The notes under the pieces are model-generated. The model was given only the letters and a program-made list of their open reading frames with translations. It was not told the origin of the DNA and did not search any database. Of a stretch of 64,000 nt of DNA, positions 29,301-38,914 are shown piece after piece. The position numbers and the translations under genes were made by a program. Within the stretch, counting starts at the first letter, position 1. Every line of letters starts with the position of its first letter. This DNA comes from Flavivirga eckloniae (GTDB lineage: Bacteria; Bacteroidota; Bacteroidia; Flavobacteriales; Flavobacteriaceae), in NCBI RefSeq assembly GCF_002886045.1, contig NZ_CP025791.1:3363001-3427000 (forward strand). The letters are read 5' to 3'.

Positions 29301-30452
29301 CGCGAAATAGCCGAAGCCAAAGGAATTGAATTATCCAATGCCTTTGATATCTCCATTAAAGATACAGGACCAGGATTAGACCAAAAAGAGTATAAAAACA
29401 TATTCAAAAGATTTTATCAAGTAGGCAAAAAAAATAAGGACTATTATGGTAGTACAGGTATAGGTTTAGAAATGGTTAAGAGCTTTACAGAACTTAACAA
29501 AGGAAAAATAGACGTAACAAGTGAACTTGGAAAAGGAACAACCTTTACAGTAACATTCCCTATTGGTAAATCACAATATACCGAAGAAGAAATACTCCCT
29601 ACAACCTCTCAAAATGGAACGATTGAAGATAATTTTGTAAATAGTAATGGCGAACAAACCGAAAATACCATAGCCAACCGCGAAGAATACGCATTAGTAA
29701 AAAAAGAACACTCCCTGCTTATTGTAGAAGATAATATTGAACTTAGAGATTATTTAAAAAATGAATTAAAAAGCAAGTACAATATACTAACAGCAGAAAA
29801 TGGTGAAAAAGGATTCGAAATAGCAGAAAAAGAAACACCCAATCTCATTCTCACAGATGTTGTTATGCCAATTTTAGATGGCTACGAGCTATGTAAAAAA
29901 ATAAAGACTAATGTAAAAACAAGTCATATCCCTCTGTTAATGCTTACTTCGAAAGCTATGACAGAAGAAAAAATTATTGGGATAGATTCGGGAGCAGACG
30001 CATATTTAAGTAAACCTTTCGATATGGGTGTGCTAAAATCTACACTAACACAATTACTCACAAGCAGGCAATTGCTATTTGATAAATATACAGCAGGTTT
30101 TGTTATGAGCGCTGCAAATACAGCAACAACGCCATTAGATAAAACCTTTATTGAAAAAGTTCTCGATTATATTGGAGACAATATTAGCAATACCAACTTA
30201 GGTGTAGAAATACTAGCAAGCGAATTCCATTTAAGTAGAAGCCAATTTTACAGAAAAATTAAAGCATTAACAGGTATTTCTGCCAATGAACTTATAAGAA
30301 AAGTTAGATTAGAAAAAGCGAAGCAACTATTGGAAACAGGAAGCTATAATGTAAACGAAGTAACGTATAAAATTGGATTTTCATCAGCTTCATACTTCAC
30401 CAAATGTTTCAAAGTTGAATATGGACATTTACCTACAGAAACAAAAAAATAG
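26319..30452 (+). CDS. Hybrid two-component system regulator (HTCS) of the polysaccharide locus
   Basis: A 1377-residue one-protein sensor/regulator. Signal peptide to about residue 22. Periplasmic beta-propeller of two_component-regulator repeats (about 40-690; recurring IWIGTRGAGL, LWVGTNVGL). A Y_Y_Y domain (about 710-800, YKLEGFDQNWNYVG) and one transmembrane helix (about 802-822). HisKA with H859 (NISHEFRTPL), HATPase (NILSNAFKMTPDKGE, GSTGIGLEMVKS). Receiver with D1180 (LILTDVVMPILDGYEL). AraC-type DNA-binding domain from about 1277 to the end. HTCS proteins sense an oligosaccharide in the periplasm and activate their own sus genes. It sits directly before susC. Confidence 0.96.
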   Translation: MLLCLRFRLLICIFLCIHTIHGQEIDFNNLTFVNLREGIPQMPISTIIEDNSGFIWIGTRGAGLYRFDGENYYAYSYDVSNKSSIDSNLIYCAFLDSDNNLWVGTNVGLNRYNRDLDSFERVDFKSNISSLNVSVKSLIEDSEKNLIIATYGKGMLKMSIQTNDISKIILEADTKNSLFINSLSKSNKGVIYVGTNMGLRILDDDTLKKVIIDNKDYSKVFDTYVETLSFDDNDNLWVGTHVKGIYKISSISDKPQVDIMPVSDKRILSLKTFKDRVLVGTENDGLLVIDAQGRILKTYLNSLYDSKSLSSNSVWTLFIDKQYRLWVGYYNRGVSVHDNLYSKFGYIENLPNNKNSLQGQSVSGIKQDRKGRYWIAVNSGLDILDPKTNTFDHVNEDAASTYKGLKTKAVETVFIDSKENVWVGTWDKAIYYLKKGSKSFVNYNKETTNGAITSDGIMSFAEDSKGKIWIASFLKGLHYYDPVKKAFFHCSSKPFVDNDLINSDVKVVMVDNSDTIWMGTTSGLFQVKLLENGTFEVISMRNTISKITKNHPSIHDILSLYQSSDNRIWVGTKGGGLFAYNKETKAFKSYNDLEGFNETSVNTIIEGDDGSLWISGISGITNINFEKQKARNYTVDDGLLDNYFNNGAVLKNENGELYFGGYLGINYFNPKNIKTNNSPPKLYLSSLKLFNKEVGINDKESPLKKVISQTDKITLNHNQSVFTLSYGSINYTHPEKNQYAYKLEGFDQNWNYVGNTKNATYTNLPHGDYIFKLKSANNDGVWNIKPLELNISVLPPWWKTRTWYVLMTLFALISLLAVSQFLRLRFKQRQLIQFEREKRLQEELLNKKKLQFFTNISHEFRTPLTLIINPLEDIIKNSTLQLPEIVKHKHKVIRKNADRLSRLINELMDFRKLQLNKILVQAQEIDIINKVKNVLAYFEEEARHRQIDITFETSIGSLKTWIDPGMLEKILFNILSNAFKMTPDKGEITILIRIREIAEAKGIELSNAFDISIKDTGPGLDQKEYKNIFKRFYQVGKKNKDYYGSTGIGLEMVKSFTELNKGKIDVTSELGKGTTFTVTFPIGKSQYTEEEILPTTSQNGTIEDNFVNSNGEQTENTIANREEYALVKKEHSLLIVEDNIELRDYLKNELKSKYNILTAENGEKGFEIAEKETPNLILTDVVMPILDGYELCKKIKTNVKTSHIPLLMLTSKAMTEEKIIGIDSGADAYLSKPFDMGVLKSTLTQLLTSRQLLFDKYTAGFVMSAANTATTPLDKTFIEKVLDYIGDNISNTNLGVEILASEFHLSRSQFYRKIKALTGISANELIRKVRLEKAKQLLETGSYNVNEVTYKIGFSSASYFTKCFKVEYGHLPTETKK

Positions 30453-30646
30453 TAGATAAACCCGCATTAAACTTGAAAATTCACCCTTCTCATTGCTCGT
30501 ATAAACAGTATGTTGCATCAAAAATACAGAATATTGCTTCAATTGTATTATCCTAAAAATTAGTGGTCAAGGTAGTTTTGTAAAAACGAGTTCAATTATT
30601 GAATGACTTTACAACTAATACTAAATATTAAACTAAAACTAAATAT

Positions 30647-33600
30647 ATGAAAATGACTTTTTTGAAGAAGCTACTCTGCATTTTTACTTTTATTTGTAGT
30701 AGTACTATTCTATCTCAAACAATCACAGGTGTCGTTAGCGATGGAACGTTGCCTTTGCCTGGGGCGAGTATTATTATAAAAGGAACGACCATTGGAACCG
30801 TAACAGATTTTGATGGTAAATATTCTATTTCCGATGTACCTAAAGGAGCTGTTCTAACAGCAGCATATTTAGGTTATATAGCCAAAGAAGTTCCGGTAGA
30901 TGGTAAATCTGTTATAAACTTTGTTTTGGAGGAAGATGTACAATCATTAGAGGAAGTTGTAGTAGTAGGCTACGGTACTCAAAAAAAATCGACAATAACA
31001 ACTTCCGTTTCATCTGTAAAAGCAGAAGATATTAGCGAAATTCCAGCTGCAGACATAGGGCAGACTTTACAAGGTAGAGCTGCCGGAGTTACGGTTATAA
31101 ACTCAGGATCGCCCGGTTCAAGAACAGCAGTTCGTATTAGAGGTTTAGGAACCTTTGGAGATGGCGATCCGTTATATGTAGTCGATGGCGTATTTACAAA
31201 TAGCATAAATAATATAAACCCATCAAGTATTGCTAAGATTGATGTTTTAAAAGATGCAGCAGCCTCGGCAATTTATGGTTCAAGAGGTGCTAATGGTGTT
31301 ATTATTATTACCACAAAACAGGGGGAAATAGGAAAGACAACCTTTAGCTTTAGTTCCTATGTAGGTTTCCAACAGTCCCATAAAAGATATGACCTGTTAA
31401 ATACCGATCAGTATATACAATATATAAAAGAAATTAATGCACAAACTAATGGCGGAACTACCGTAGGAACAATAAATGACGATCCTACTTTTAATGGTAA
31501 TGGTGTTGATACCGATTGGCAGGATGAACTCTTTAGAACGGCGTTAATTAGAAACTACGATTTTGGCGCAAATGGAGGTACAAAAAAAGCAAAGTATAAT
31601 TTTTCGTTCTCGGCATTTGATCAAGACGGAATTTACATTGATACAAATTTTAAAAGGTATACCTTTAATGCCAATAGCGAAGCAAAACTAAACGATAAAT
31701 TTAAAGTAGGTGAAACATTTGCCTTAGGTTATACTGAAACTATAGCACCACAAGTAAGTGGCGGTCGTGTCCCTTTATATAATGTAATAGCGGCATCTCC
31801 TTATATTCCTGTTAGAAACCCAGATGGAACCTTTGCAGGTCCAAGAGAAGGCGATGTAAACAACTCAAGAAACCAGATTCGAGTTCAGGAAACCGATGAT
31901 AACTTAAACAGAAATACAACTTTAATAGGAAGCCTTTATGCAGAACTTGAATTACTCAAAGGGCTTACACTAAGAACACAATTTGGTTTAGATGCAAACT
32001 ACAGTTTACAGGATAATATAGCAAGGGCTTTTAGTACAAGTGGTCGTTTTAGCCAACCCAATACCGTTATTTCGAAAGTAAGATCGAATAGGGTGTCTAC
32101 TATTTTAACAAATACACTTAATTATAACAAATCGTTTGGAAAGCATAATTTAAATCTAACACTGGTATCTGAAAGACAAAACACAAAAACAGAAACCATG
32201 CAAGGGGATTTAAACACAACGCTGTCGTCGGAAATTCCAGAGCTTAACAATGGTATAGCCAATAGTTTTACCATTCCAGAAAAGTTAGTATCCTATCTTG
32301 GCCGTATTAACTACGACTATAAAGGCAAGTACCTAATTCAAGCGTCAATTCGTAGAGACAAGTCCTCTATTTTCGCTCCAGGTAATCAAGTAGGTTGGTT
32401 TCCCGCAGGATCAGTAGGTTGGGTCGTTTCAAGAGAAGATTTTCTAAGCACAAATAAAACGATAAATAATTTAAAGGTTAGAGCCAGTTATGGTGTTACA
32501 GGAAACAATAAAATTAATCAGAACCAATCTGTGAATGCATTCGAGGGTGCATTATCGCCAAACTTCAATTACTCAATAGATGGTAAAATAGCTACAGGAG
32601 TGTCCATTAACGGAGCAAACAATTTCGGCTTAACGTGGGAAGAGGCCATAAAGCAGAACTACGGTTTTGATCTTGGACTTTGGAACAATAAGGTTACCAT
32701 ATCTACAGACTATTTTATTAATGGTAGTGATGGGCTTATTGTTGGTGAAGGACAAGCACCTTCAACTGGGGTCCCAGGAGATGGGCAATCTGGTGTTGTA
32801 TTGTTTAAAAATGTTGGAGACATCGAAGTTAAAGGTGTAGAGTTTACATTGGGGTATAATGATTATGAAGGCGATTTTAAATGGAATGTTTGGGCAAATG
32901 CATCAACCTCTAAAAGTGAAGTGACCTCATTAGGAAAAACAGACCAAATAAGATTAGCCACATTCAATCCGCCTTTTTCAGAGCGATTGAGTAGATTGGC
33001 ACCGGGCGAGCCTTTGTTCCACTTTTATGGTTACGAATTTGAAGGTGTTTATTCAGACGAACAGGCTATTATAGACCATTTGGGGGCAGACAATTTAGAT
33101 TCCAATTCCGGTCAGGTATATCTGCCACTTCCAGGAGACGTTAGATATAAAGATATAAACGGAGACGGCGATATTACAGAAGCAGATAAACTGGTAATAG
33201 GAGACCCGAATCCCGATTTTACCTATGCAGCAAGCATAAAAGCAGAATATAAAGGCTTTGATTTAAGCATGCTAATAACCGGAGTACAAGGTGTAGATGC
33301 GCTTAATGCAAACATATGGTTTCTTCAAGGACAAGAAAATGTGACCAATCATGGTGTTGAAGTGTTGAGACGTTGGCAAAATCCTGGAGATATTACAGAT
33401 ATCCCAAGATTCAGGTTCGAAGGAAATAATCCCAATAATTTTATCTCTACCCGTTATATACAAGATGCTTCCTATGCGAGGTTAAGAAATATCACTTTTG
33501 GATACTCTTTATCCGATAAAATATTAAACAACACGTTTAATGATTTATTAAGTAAAGCCAGACTATATATTCAAGGTCAAAACCTAGTTACACTCACTAA

Positions 33601-33730
33601 ATACGATGGGTTAGATCCGGAAATAGCACCGTTTTACGGATCGTCGGGATTAATAGAAGCCTTAAATGTAGATCGCGGATCGGCACCCCAACCACAAACT
33701 GTTTTGATAGGTTTACAATTAGAATTTTAA
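30647..33730 (+). CDS. susC: SusC-like TonB-linked outer-membrane transporter
   Basis: A 1027-residue barrel that imports oligosaccharides with the adjacent SusD. Signal peptide to about residue 24. CarboxypepD_reg-like domain (about 26-105, ITGVVSDGTLPLPGASIIIK), the SusC-type TonB box EEVVVVGYGTQKKS near 105-118, plug with RIRGLGTFGDGDPLYVVDGV and GSRGANGVIIITTK, then the barrel. The SusC/D pair, the HTCS and the GH genes define the locus. The start may be ATG 30647 or 30653, two codons apart. Substrate inferred from the enzymes as a beta-glucan. Confidence 0.96.
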   Translation: MKMTFLKKLLCIFTFICSSTILSQTITGVVSDGTLPLPGASIIIKGTTIGTVTDFDGKYSISDVPKGAVLTAAYLGYIAKEVPVDGKSVINFVLEEDVQSLEEVVVVGYGTQKKSTITTSVSSVKAEDISEIPAADIGQTLQGRAAGVTVINSGSPGSRTAVRIRGLGTFGDGDPLYVVDGVFTNSINNINPSSIAKIDVLKDAAASAIYGSRGANGVIIITTKQGEIGKTTFSFSSYVGFQQSHKRYDLLNTDQYIQYIKEINAQTNGGTTVGTINDDPTFNGNGVDTDWQDELFRTALIRNYDFGANGGTKKAKYNFSFSAFDQDGIYIDTNFKRYTFNANSEAKLNDKFKVGETFALGYTETIAPQVSGGRVPLYNVIAASPYIPVRNPDGTFAGPREGDVNNSRNQIRVQETDDNLNRNTTLIGSLYAELELLKGLTLRTQFGLDANYSLQDNIARAFSTSGRFSQPNTVISKVRSNRVSTILTNTLNYNKSFGKHNLNLTLVSERQNTKTETMQGDLNTTLSSEIPELNNGIANSFTIPEKLVSYLGRINYDYKGKYLIQASIRRDKSSIFAPGNQVGWFPAGSVGWVVSREDFLSTNKTINNLKVRASYGVTGNNKINQNQSVNAFEGALSPNFNYSIDGKIATGVSINGANNFGLTWEEAIKQNYGFDLGLWNNKVTISTDYFINGSDGLIVGEGQAPSTGVPGDGQSGVVLFKNVGDIEVKGVEFTLGYNDYEGDFKWNVWANASTSKSEVTSLGKTDQIRLATFNPPFSERLSRLAPGEPLFHFYGYEFEGVYSDEQAIIDHLGADNLDSNSGQVYLPLPGDVRYKDINGDGDITEADKLVIGDPNPDFTYAASIKAEYKGFDLSMLITGVQGVDALNANIWFLQGQENVTNHGVEVLRRWQNPGDITDIPRFRFEGNNPNNFISTRYIQDASYARLRNITFGYSLSDKILNNTFNDLLSKARLYIQGQNLVTLTKYDGLDPEIAPFYGSSGLIEALNVDRGSAPQPQTVLIGLQLEF

Positions 33731-33740
33731 AAAAAAGCAC

Positions 33741-35237
33741 ATGAAAACAAAAATAAAACTTAGTATAATATATCTTATAACCATTAGCTTATTTGTAGTA
33801 TCGTGTGACGATGATGTTACTGTTGAAAATAAGAACGAATTATCTCAAGACACCTTTTTTTCCAGTCTTGCACAAATAGAATCTGCTGCCAATGCAGCAT
33901 ATGCACAGTTGCAAAATGGAGGTTTATACCAGCGTTTTGGTTACGTTTTGCCCGATGCATTTTCCGATGAGAGTGAATCTGGAGGAGATCCCAATTTTGT
34001 AACACCCTTCAATTTTGCAATTACACCTTCCTTAGAACATACCACAAGATACTGGAACAACTGCTACAATGGTATTGGAGCCTGTAATTTTGTAATTGGT
34101 AATGAAGATACTATGAGAAGTAAAATAGTTGGTTCAGATTTTAGTGAAGAAGATGTTGATGATGCTGTAGGCCAAGCTCATTTTTTAAGAGGGGTTTACT
34201 TTTACCTTTTGGTAAAACGCTACGGTGGTGTGCCACTACTTTTGGAAACACAAAAAACGATAGAACCACTTCCAAGAAGTACTGCAGACGAAGTTTACGA
34301 AAGTATTGTTAGCGATTTTAATATAGCATCTAATATGCTTTATGATAAAAATTCAACAGAAAAAGGAAGAGCCACATCTGGAGCAGCATTAGGCATGCTA
34401 GGAAAAGTATATCTGCATAGAGAAATGTATGAAGAAGCCAAAGCTACTTTTGCAAAAATTCAGGACTACTCGCTTTTACCTTTAGAAGAGTACAATGATA
34501 ATTTTAATGATTCAGGAGAATTTAACGATGAATCCATGTTTGAAGTTTCTTTTTCCGGAGAATCAACACAATCAGATTTATGGTCACAAACCGGTATAGG
34601 CGTTTCAGAAGTAACATTCCATGCACAGGAATATACAGGTTGGGGTAATTTAAAGCCATCCAATAAAATGGTTGCAGAATTTGAAGATAATGACCCGAGG
34701 TTAAAATCGGCAATAATACAAAACGGCGATACCTTTGGACCACAAAACGATCAAGTATGGCCAAACGATACACGATGGTTCAAATTCTCTCAACTTTATG
34801 ATAATAATGCCATTGTGCAAAACGGTAGTACCAATGCACGGTTTTTACGTTATGCAGATATTGTTCTTATGCAAGCAGAAGCAGAGCATAAATTGGGTAA
34901 CGATATGGCAGCTATTGGTTATTTAAACCAAATAAGAGAGCGCGTTGAAATGCCTCTTTATGGAACCCCGGAAATGGATAGTGCAGGTTACCCTGTAGAC
35001 ACCTCGGATGGTGTGTTTAAAGCGATAGTTCATGAACGTATGATAGAACTATGTGCAGAGCAACATCGCTTTGATGATCTTATAAGGTGGAATCTCGATG
35101 CACAAGAAATAACAACTAATAATGCAGGGGAGTCTAGAGGTTATAACCCTGATGTTCATCGACTCATGCCCATACCCCAAATTGAAATTGACACAAATGA
35201 TAAAATAACACCAGATGATCAAAACCCTGGTTACTAG
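33741..35237 (+). CDS. susD: SusD-like (RagB/SusD family) glycan-binding lipoprotein
   Basis: A 498-residue surface lipoprotein, lipobox at C22 (FVVSC), 10 nt after susC. The N-terminal SusD-like helical part includes AYAQLQNGGLYQRFGYVL and QAHFLRGVYFYLLVKRYGGV. The C-terminal part has RYADIVLMQAEAEHKLGN and the typical closing motif HRLMPIPQIEIDTN...NPGY. It binds glycan at the surface and forms the lid over SusC. A terminator hairpin follows at 35274, which may reduce expression of the genes further down. Confidence 0.96.
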   Translation: MKTKIKLSIIYLITISLFVVSCDDDVTVENKNELSQDTFFSSLAQIESAANAAYAQLQNGGLYQRFGYVLPDAFSDESESGGDPNFVTPFNFAITPSLEHTTRYWNNCYNGIGACNFVIGNEDTMRSKIVGSDFSEEDVDDAVGQAHFLRGVYFYLLVKRYGGVPLLLETQKTIEPLPRSTADEVYESIVSDFNIASNMLYDKNSTEKGRATSGAALGMLGKVYLHREMYEEAKATFAKIQDYSLLPLEEYNDNFNDSGEFNDESMFEVSFSGESTQSDLWSQTGIGVSEVTFHAQEYTGWGNLKPSNKMVAEFEDNDPRLKSAIIQNGDTFGPQNDQVWPNDTRWFKFSQLYDNNAIVQNGSTNARFLRYADIVLMQAEAEHKLGNDMAAIGYLNQIRERVEMPLYGTPEMDSAGYPVDTSDGVFKAIVHERMIELCAEQHRFDDLIRWNLDAQEITTNNAGESRGYNPDVHRLMPIPQIEIDTNDKITPDDQNPGY

Positions 35238-35273
35238 CTTTAATAATAAGCTAAGTTAAAGCTGTTTTTCTTG

Positions 35274-35319
35274 AAGAAAGAGGGTGTCTAAAAAATAATT
35301 TTAGCCCTCTTTCTTTTAG
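35274..35319 (+). terminator. Hairpin terminator after susD
   Basis: An 11-bp perfect stem aagaaagaggg (35274-35284) / ccctctttctt (35305-35315) followed by Ts. It lies inside the polysaccharide locus, between susD and the VCBS-repeat gene. It may act as a partial terminator that gives susCD higher transcript levels, a known pattern in such loci. Confidence 0.75.
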
Positions 35320-35385
35320 TATTATCACATATCAATTAGGCTAAAATTATATAGCCGTAAACATTAATTTTATTAAATTTCAGTT

Positions 35386-38300
35386 ATGAAAACGATACGT
35401 TACACTTTTTTTATTTTACTGGTAGTTTCTTCCCTAATATCATGCGAAGAACATGCTTCAAAAAAGATGAAAGTAGCTAATCGTAGCAATGTAATATTCA
35501 ATAAACTACACTCAAGTACAACCGGCATAACGTTTTCAAACAACCTTATAGAAAGCGATAGCCTAAACTATTTCACCTATCCCTATTTATATATGGGAGG
35601 AGGTGTATCTGCTGGAGATATTAATAATGATGGCCTCACAGATTTGTTCTTTTCTGGTAATATGGTTAAGAATAGACTGTACTTAAATAAAGGAAATTTA
35701 AAATTTGAGGACATTACAGATAAAGCTATGGTTGCCGGAGACAATAGATGGTATACAGGGACTACCATGGCAGATGTAAACAATGATGGTTATTTAGATA
35801 TATACTGCTTGGTAGGAGGGCAATCAAACCCAAAGCAAAATGAGTTATATATTAATAATGGCGATAATACCTTTACCGAAAAAGCCAAAGCATATGGACT
35901 TGACGATATTGGAAATAGTGTAGATGCTTCTTTTTTCGATTACGATAACGATGGTGACTTAGATGTTTTTGTAGCCAACTATCCCATAACACCATTTCAG
36001 TATAATAGTTACAATTATAAAATGCGAATGGATCATGTAACCGATGTAGAAACAGACCATTTGTACCGTAATGATGGAAATACCTTTACAAAAGTTACAG
36101 AAAAAGCTAACGTTAAAACATACAGCTTATCATTAAGCGTTACCGTAGCAGATTTGAATAACGATGGGTGGTCAGATATATACGTGTCTAACGATTTTGG
36201 AAGCCCAGATTGTATGTACATCAATAATCAAGATGGTTCCTTTTCAGATAAAATAAAAGAGAGCACACAACATACAGCATTTTACGGAATGGGTGTTGAT
36301 ATTGCAGATTTTAACAATGATGGGCTTTTAGATATTTTACAAATGGATATGGATGCAGCATCCAATCGACGTTCTAAAGCCAATATGGCAAGTATGAATC
36401 CCGAAATGTTTGCCAACATTGAAAAAGTAGGGTTTCAATACCAATTTATGCAAAATACATTACAGCTTGGTTTAGGTAACCAAGGCTGTGATGTTCCAAA
36501 ATTTAGCGATATATCACGTTTAGCAGGATTGTCGTCTACAGATTGGAGTTGGGCGCCCCTATTTGCCGATTTAGATAACGACGGTTGGAAAGACGTTTTT
36601 ATTTCCAATGGTACCCGTAGAGAAATTAACAACAAAGATTATTTTGCCTCACTTAAAGGCGAAAAAAAGAATAAGGACAGTCTGCTAGTAAAGAGTTTAC
36701 GAATTCCATCGGAAAAAATAGATAACTATGTATTTAGAAATAAAACAGATCTCACTTTTGAAAAAGCTAACGACTATTGGGGTATACAATACGAAGGGTT
36801 TTCTAATGGTGCGATTTATGTAGACTTAGACAACGATGGCGACTTAGAGATTGTTACCAACAATATAGATGACGAAGTTGCCGTATTCGAAAATAAAAGC
36901 TCAGAAAAAAACAACTATTTAGCATTCAGGTTTTCAGGTGCCGATAACAATAAATTTGGCTTAGGAACAAGAGTAGATATTTCTTCAGAAGGATTAAATC
37001 AAACACAAGTATTAACCTTAAGCAGAGGATTTCAATCATCAGTTGCACCAGAACTTCATTTCGGACTTGGAGCAATCTCTAATGTGAAAAGCGTAAAAGT
37101 GACATGGCCAGATCATAAAGTACAAATTATAGAAAATGTAGCACCTAATCAATTTTTAACAATCGATTATAATAACGCTACAGAAAGCTCTGTCCAAATA
37201 GATCACAATACGGATTTGGCATTGTTTGATAGTTTTATCGATACATTGGCTATTTATAAACACAAGGAAAACGTTTACGACGACTTTAAGTTTGAACTAC
37301 TATTACCGCACAAAACCTCGCAATTCGGACCTGGATTAGCAGTTGGTGACTTAAACTCGGATGGTTTGGATGATTTCTATATTGGAGCAGCATCAAAATA
37401 CCCGGGAGGGATGTTTTTTCAAAAAGCTGATGGTAGTTTCGAACAACAAAAAACAAAAATCTTATTAGAAGACAGATCGTATGAAGATATGGGCGCTTTA
37501 ATTTTTGATGCCGATAACGATGGCGACAATGATCTTTACATCGTTAGCGGCGGTAATGAATTTAGAGCTAACTCATATATGTTGCAAGATAGACTATATG
37601 TAAATGACGGGTCGGGCACTTTTGTAAAAAGTAAATCTGCCCTGCCAAAAATGTTAACCAGTGGTAGCAGAGTATATAGCAACGATTATGATAAAGATGG
37701 TGATTTAGATCTTTTTGTATGCGGCAGGTTAATCCCTTCCAATTATCCGTACCCAGCAGATAGCTATCTTTTAGAAAATGTTAGCACAAAAGGACAACCA
37801 AAATTTAGAAAAGCATTGCTAAAAGGAGGATTAAACTTCAATAAATTAGGATTGGTAACAACAGCTGCTTGGGTGGATTATGATGCAGATGGTTGGACAG
37901 ATCTTTTCGTGTCTGGAGAATGGATGCCAATAAAAGTCTTTAAAAACAATAAAGGAACCTTTGAAGAAGTAACCAAACAATTGGGACTAGAAGATACAGT
38001 TGGTTGGTGGTTTAGCTTATCTGAAGGCGACATGGATGGTGATGGTGATCTGGATCTGCTATGCGGCAACCTTGGACTGAATTACAAATACAAAGCCAAC
38101 GAAAAAGAAACCTTTGATATTTATCTTAACGATTTCGATGAAAATAATCGTAACGATATAGTCCTTAGTTATTATAACGAAGGCAAAAAGTACCCTGTAC
38201 GGGGTAGAGAATGTTCCTCACAACAAATGCCCGTAATAAAAAAGAAGTTTGAGAATTACGAGCAATTCTCTACAGCGACGTTAACAGATATATATACCGA

Positions 38301-38709
38301 GGAAAAATTAAATGAAGGTCTGCATTATCAGGTAAAATCGTTTGCAAGTCTATATCTGGAAAATCAAAAAGGTAAATTCATAAAACATGTTTTACCTAAT
38401 GAAGCCCAGATGAGCCCTTTAAATCAGATTTTGATAAAAGATTTTGATAAAGATGGTAACCTTGATGCCGTAGCCGCAGGTAATTTATATGCATCAGAAG
38501 TAGAAACGCCTAGAGCAGATGCAGGAACCGGTATCTATCTTAAAGGTAATGGTAAAGGACATTTTTCAAGCCTAAATGCCACATTTAGTGGGTTTTTTAC
38601 AAGTGGAGATGTAAAAGATATGTCTCATATAAAAATTGGGAAACAAGACTATATCATCTCTGCAAAAAACAATGGGTTCCTTCAGTTTATTAAAGTCAAA
38701 AACCAATAA
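35386..38709 (+). CDS. VCBS/FG-GAP-repeat lipoprotein with ASPIC/UnbV domain
   Basis: An 1107-residue exported lipoprotein (lipobox C20, LISC). Many calcium-binding-type repeats are visible, e.g. DINNDGLTDLFF, DYDNDGDLDVFV, DLDNDGWKDVFI, DADNDGDNDLYI, DMDGDGDLDLLC. They should fold into one or two beta-propellers. An ASPIC/UnbV domain lies at about 520-600 (SRGFQSSVAPELHFGLG ... VKVTWPDHK). Such proteins often accompany SusCD in marine Bacteroidota. A role in glycan binding or surface scaffolding is inferred, as no catalytic motif is seen. It is 148 nt after susD, separated by a hairpin. Confidence 0.88.
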   Translation: MKTIRYTFFILLVVSSLISCEEHASKKMKVANRSNVIFNKLHSSTTGITFSNNLIESDSLNYFTYPYLYMGGGVSAGDINNDGLTDLFFSGNMVKNRLYLNKGNLKFEDITDKAMVAGDNRWYTGTTMADVNNDGYLDIYCLVGGQSNPKQNELYINNGDNTFTEKAKAYGLDDIGNSVDASFFDYDNDGDLDVFVANYPITPFQYNSYNYKMRMDHVTDVETDHLYRNDGNTFTKVTEKANVKTYSLSLSVTVADLNNDGWSDIYVSNDFGSPDCMYINNQDGSFSDKIKESTQHTAFYGMGVDIADFNNDGLLDILQMDMDAASNRRSKANMASMNPEMFANIEKVGFQYQFMQNTLQLGLGNQGCDVPKFSDISRLAGLSSTDWSWAPLFADLDNDGWKDVFISNGTRREINNKDYFASLKGEKKNKDSLLVKSLRIPSEKIDNYVFRNKTDLTFEKANDYWGIQYEGFSNGAIYVDLDNDGDLEIVTNNIDDEVAVFENKSSEKNNYLAFRFSGADNNKFGLGTRVDISSEGLNQTQVLTLSRGFQSSVAPELHFGLGAISNVKSVKVTWPDHKVQIIENVAPNQFLTIDYNNATESSVQIDHNTDLALFDSFIDTLAIYKHKENVYDDFKFELLLPHKTSQFGPGLAVGDLNSDGLDDFYIGAASKYPGGMFFQKADGSFEQQKTKILLEDRSYEDMGALIFDADNDGDNDLYIVSGGNEFRANSYMLQDRLYVNDGSGTFVKSKSALPKMLTSGSRVYSNDYDKDGDLDLFVCGRLIPSNYPYPADSYLLENVSTKGQPKFRKALLKGGLNFNKLGLVTTAAWVDYDADGWTDLFVSGEWMPIKVFKNNKGTFEEVTKQLGLEDTVGWWFSLSEGDMDGDGDLDLLCGNLGLNYKYKANEKETFDIYLNDFDENNRNDIVLSYYNEGKKYPVRGRECSSQQMPVIKKKFENYEQFSTATLTDIYTEEKLNEGLHYQVKSFASLYLENQKGKFIKHVLPNEAQMSPLNQILIKDFDKDGNLDAVAAGNLYASEVETPRADAGTGIYLKGNGKGHFSSLNATFSGFFTSGDVKDMSHIKIGKQDYIISAKNNGFLQFIKVKNQ

Positions 38710-38914
38710 CTTTCCAAAAACCACAAAGGTTAGCAAGTATACCACAATGCTTTAAATACACGCTTACAGCCTGTAGCAATAATTTTTTATAAAACAAATC
38801 AAGCATTTCATAGCATAGTTGTTGTATGCGCTAATAATAGTATACATAATTTATTAGATTAGATTTTTAGCTTAAAACTTAAACTAAATTTCATAAAACC
38901 AAAATTACGTAACG

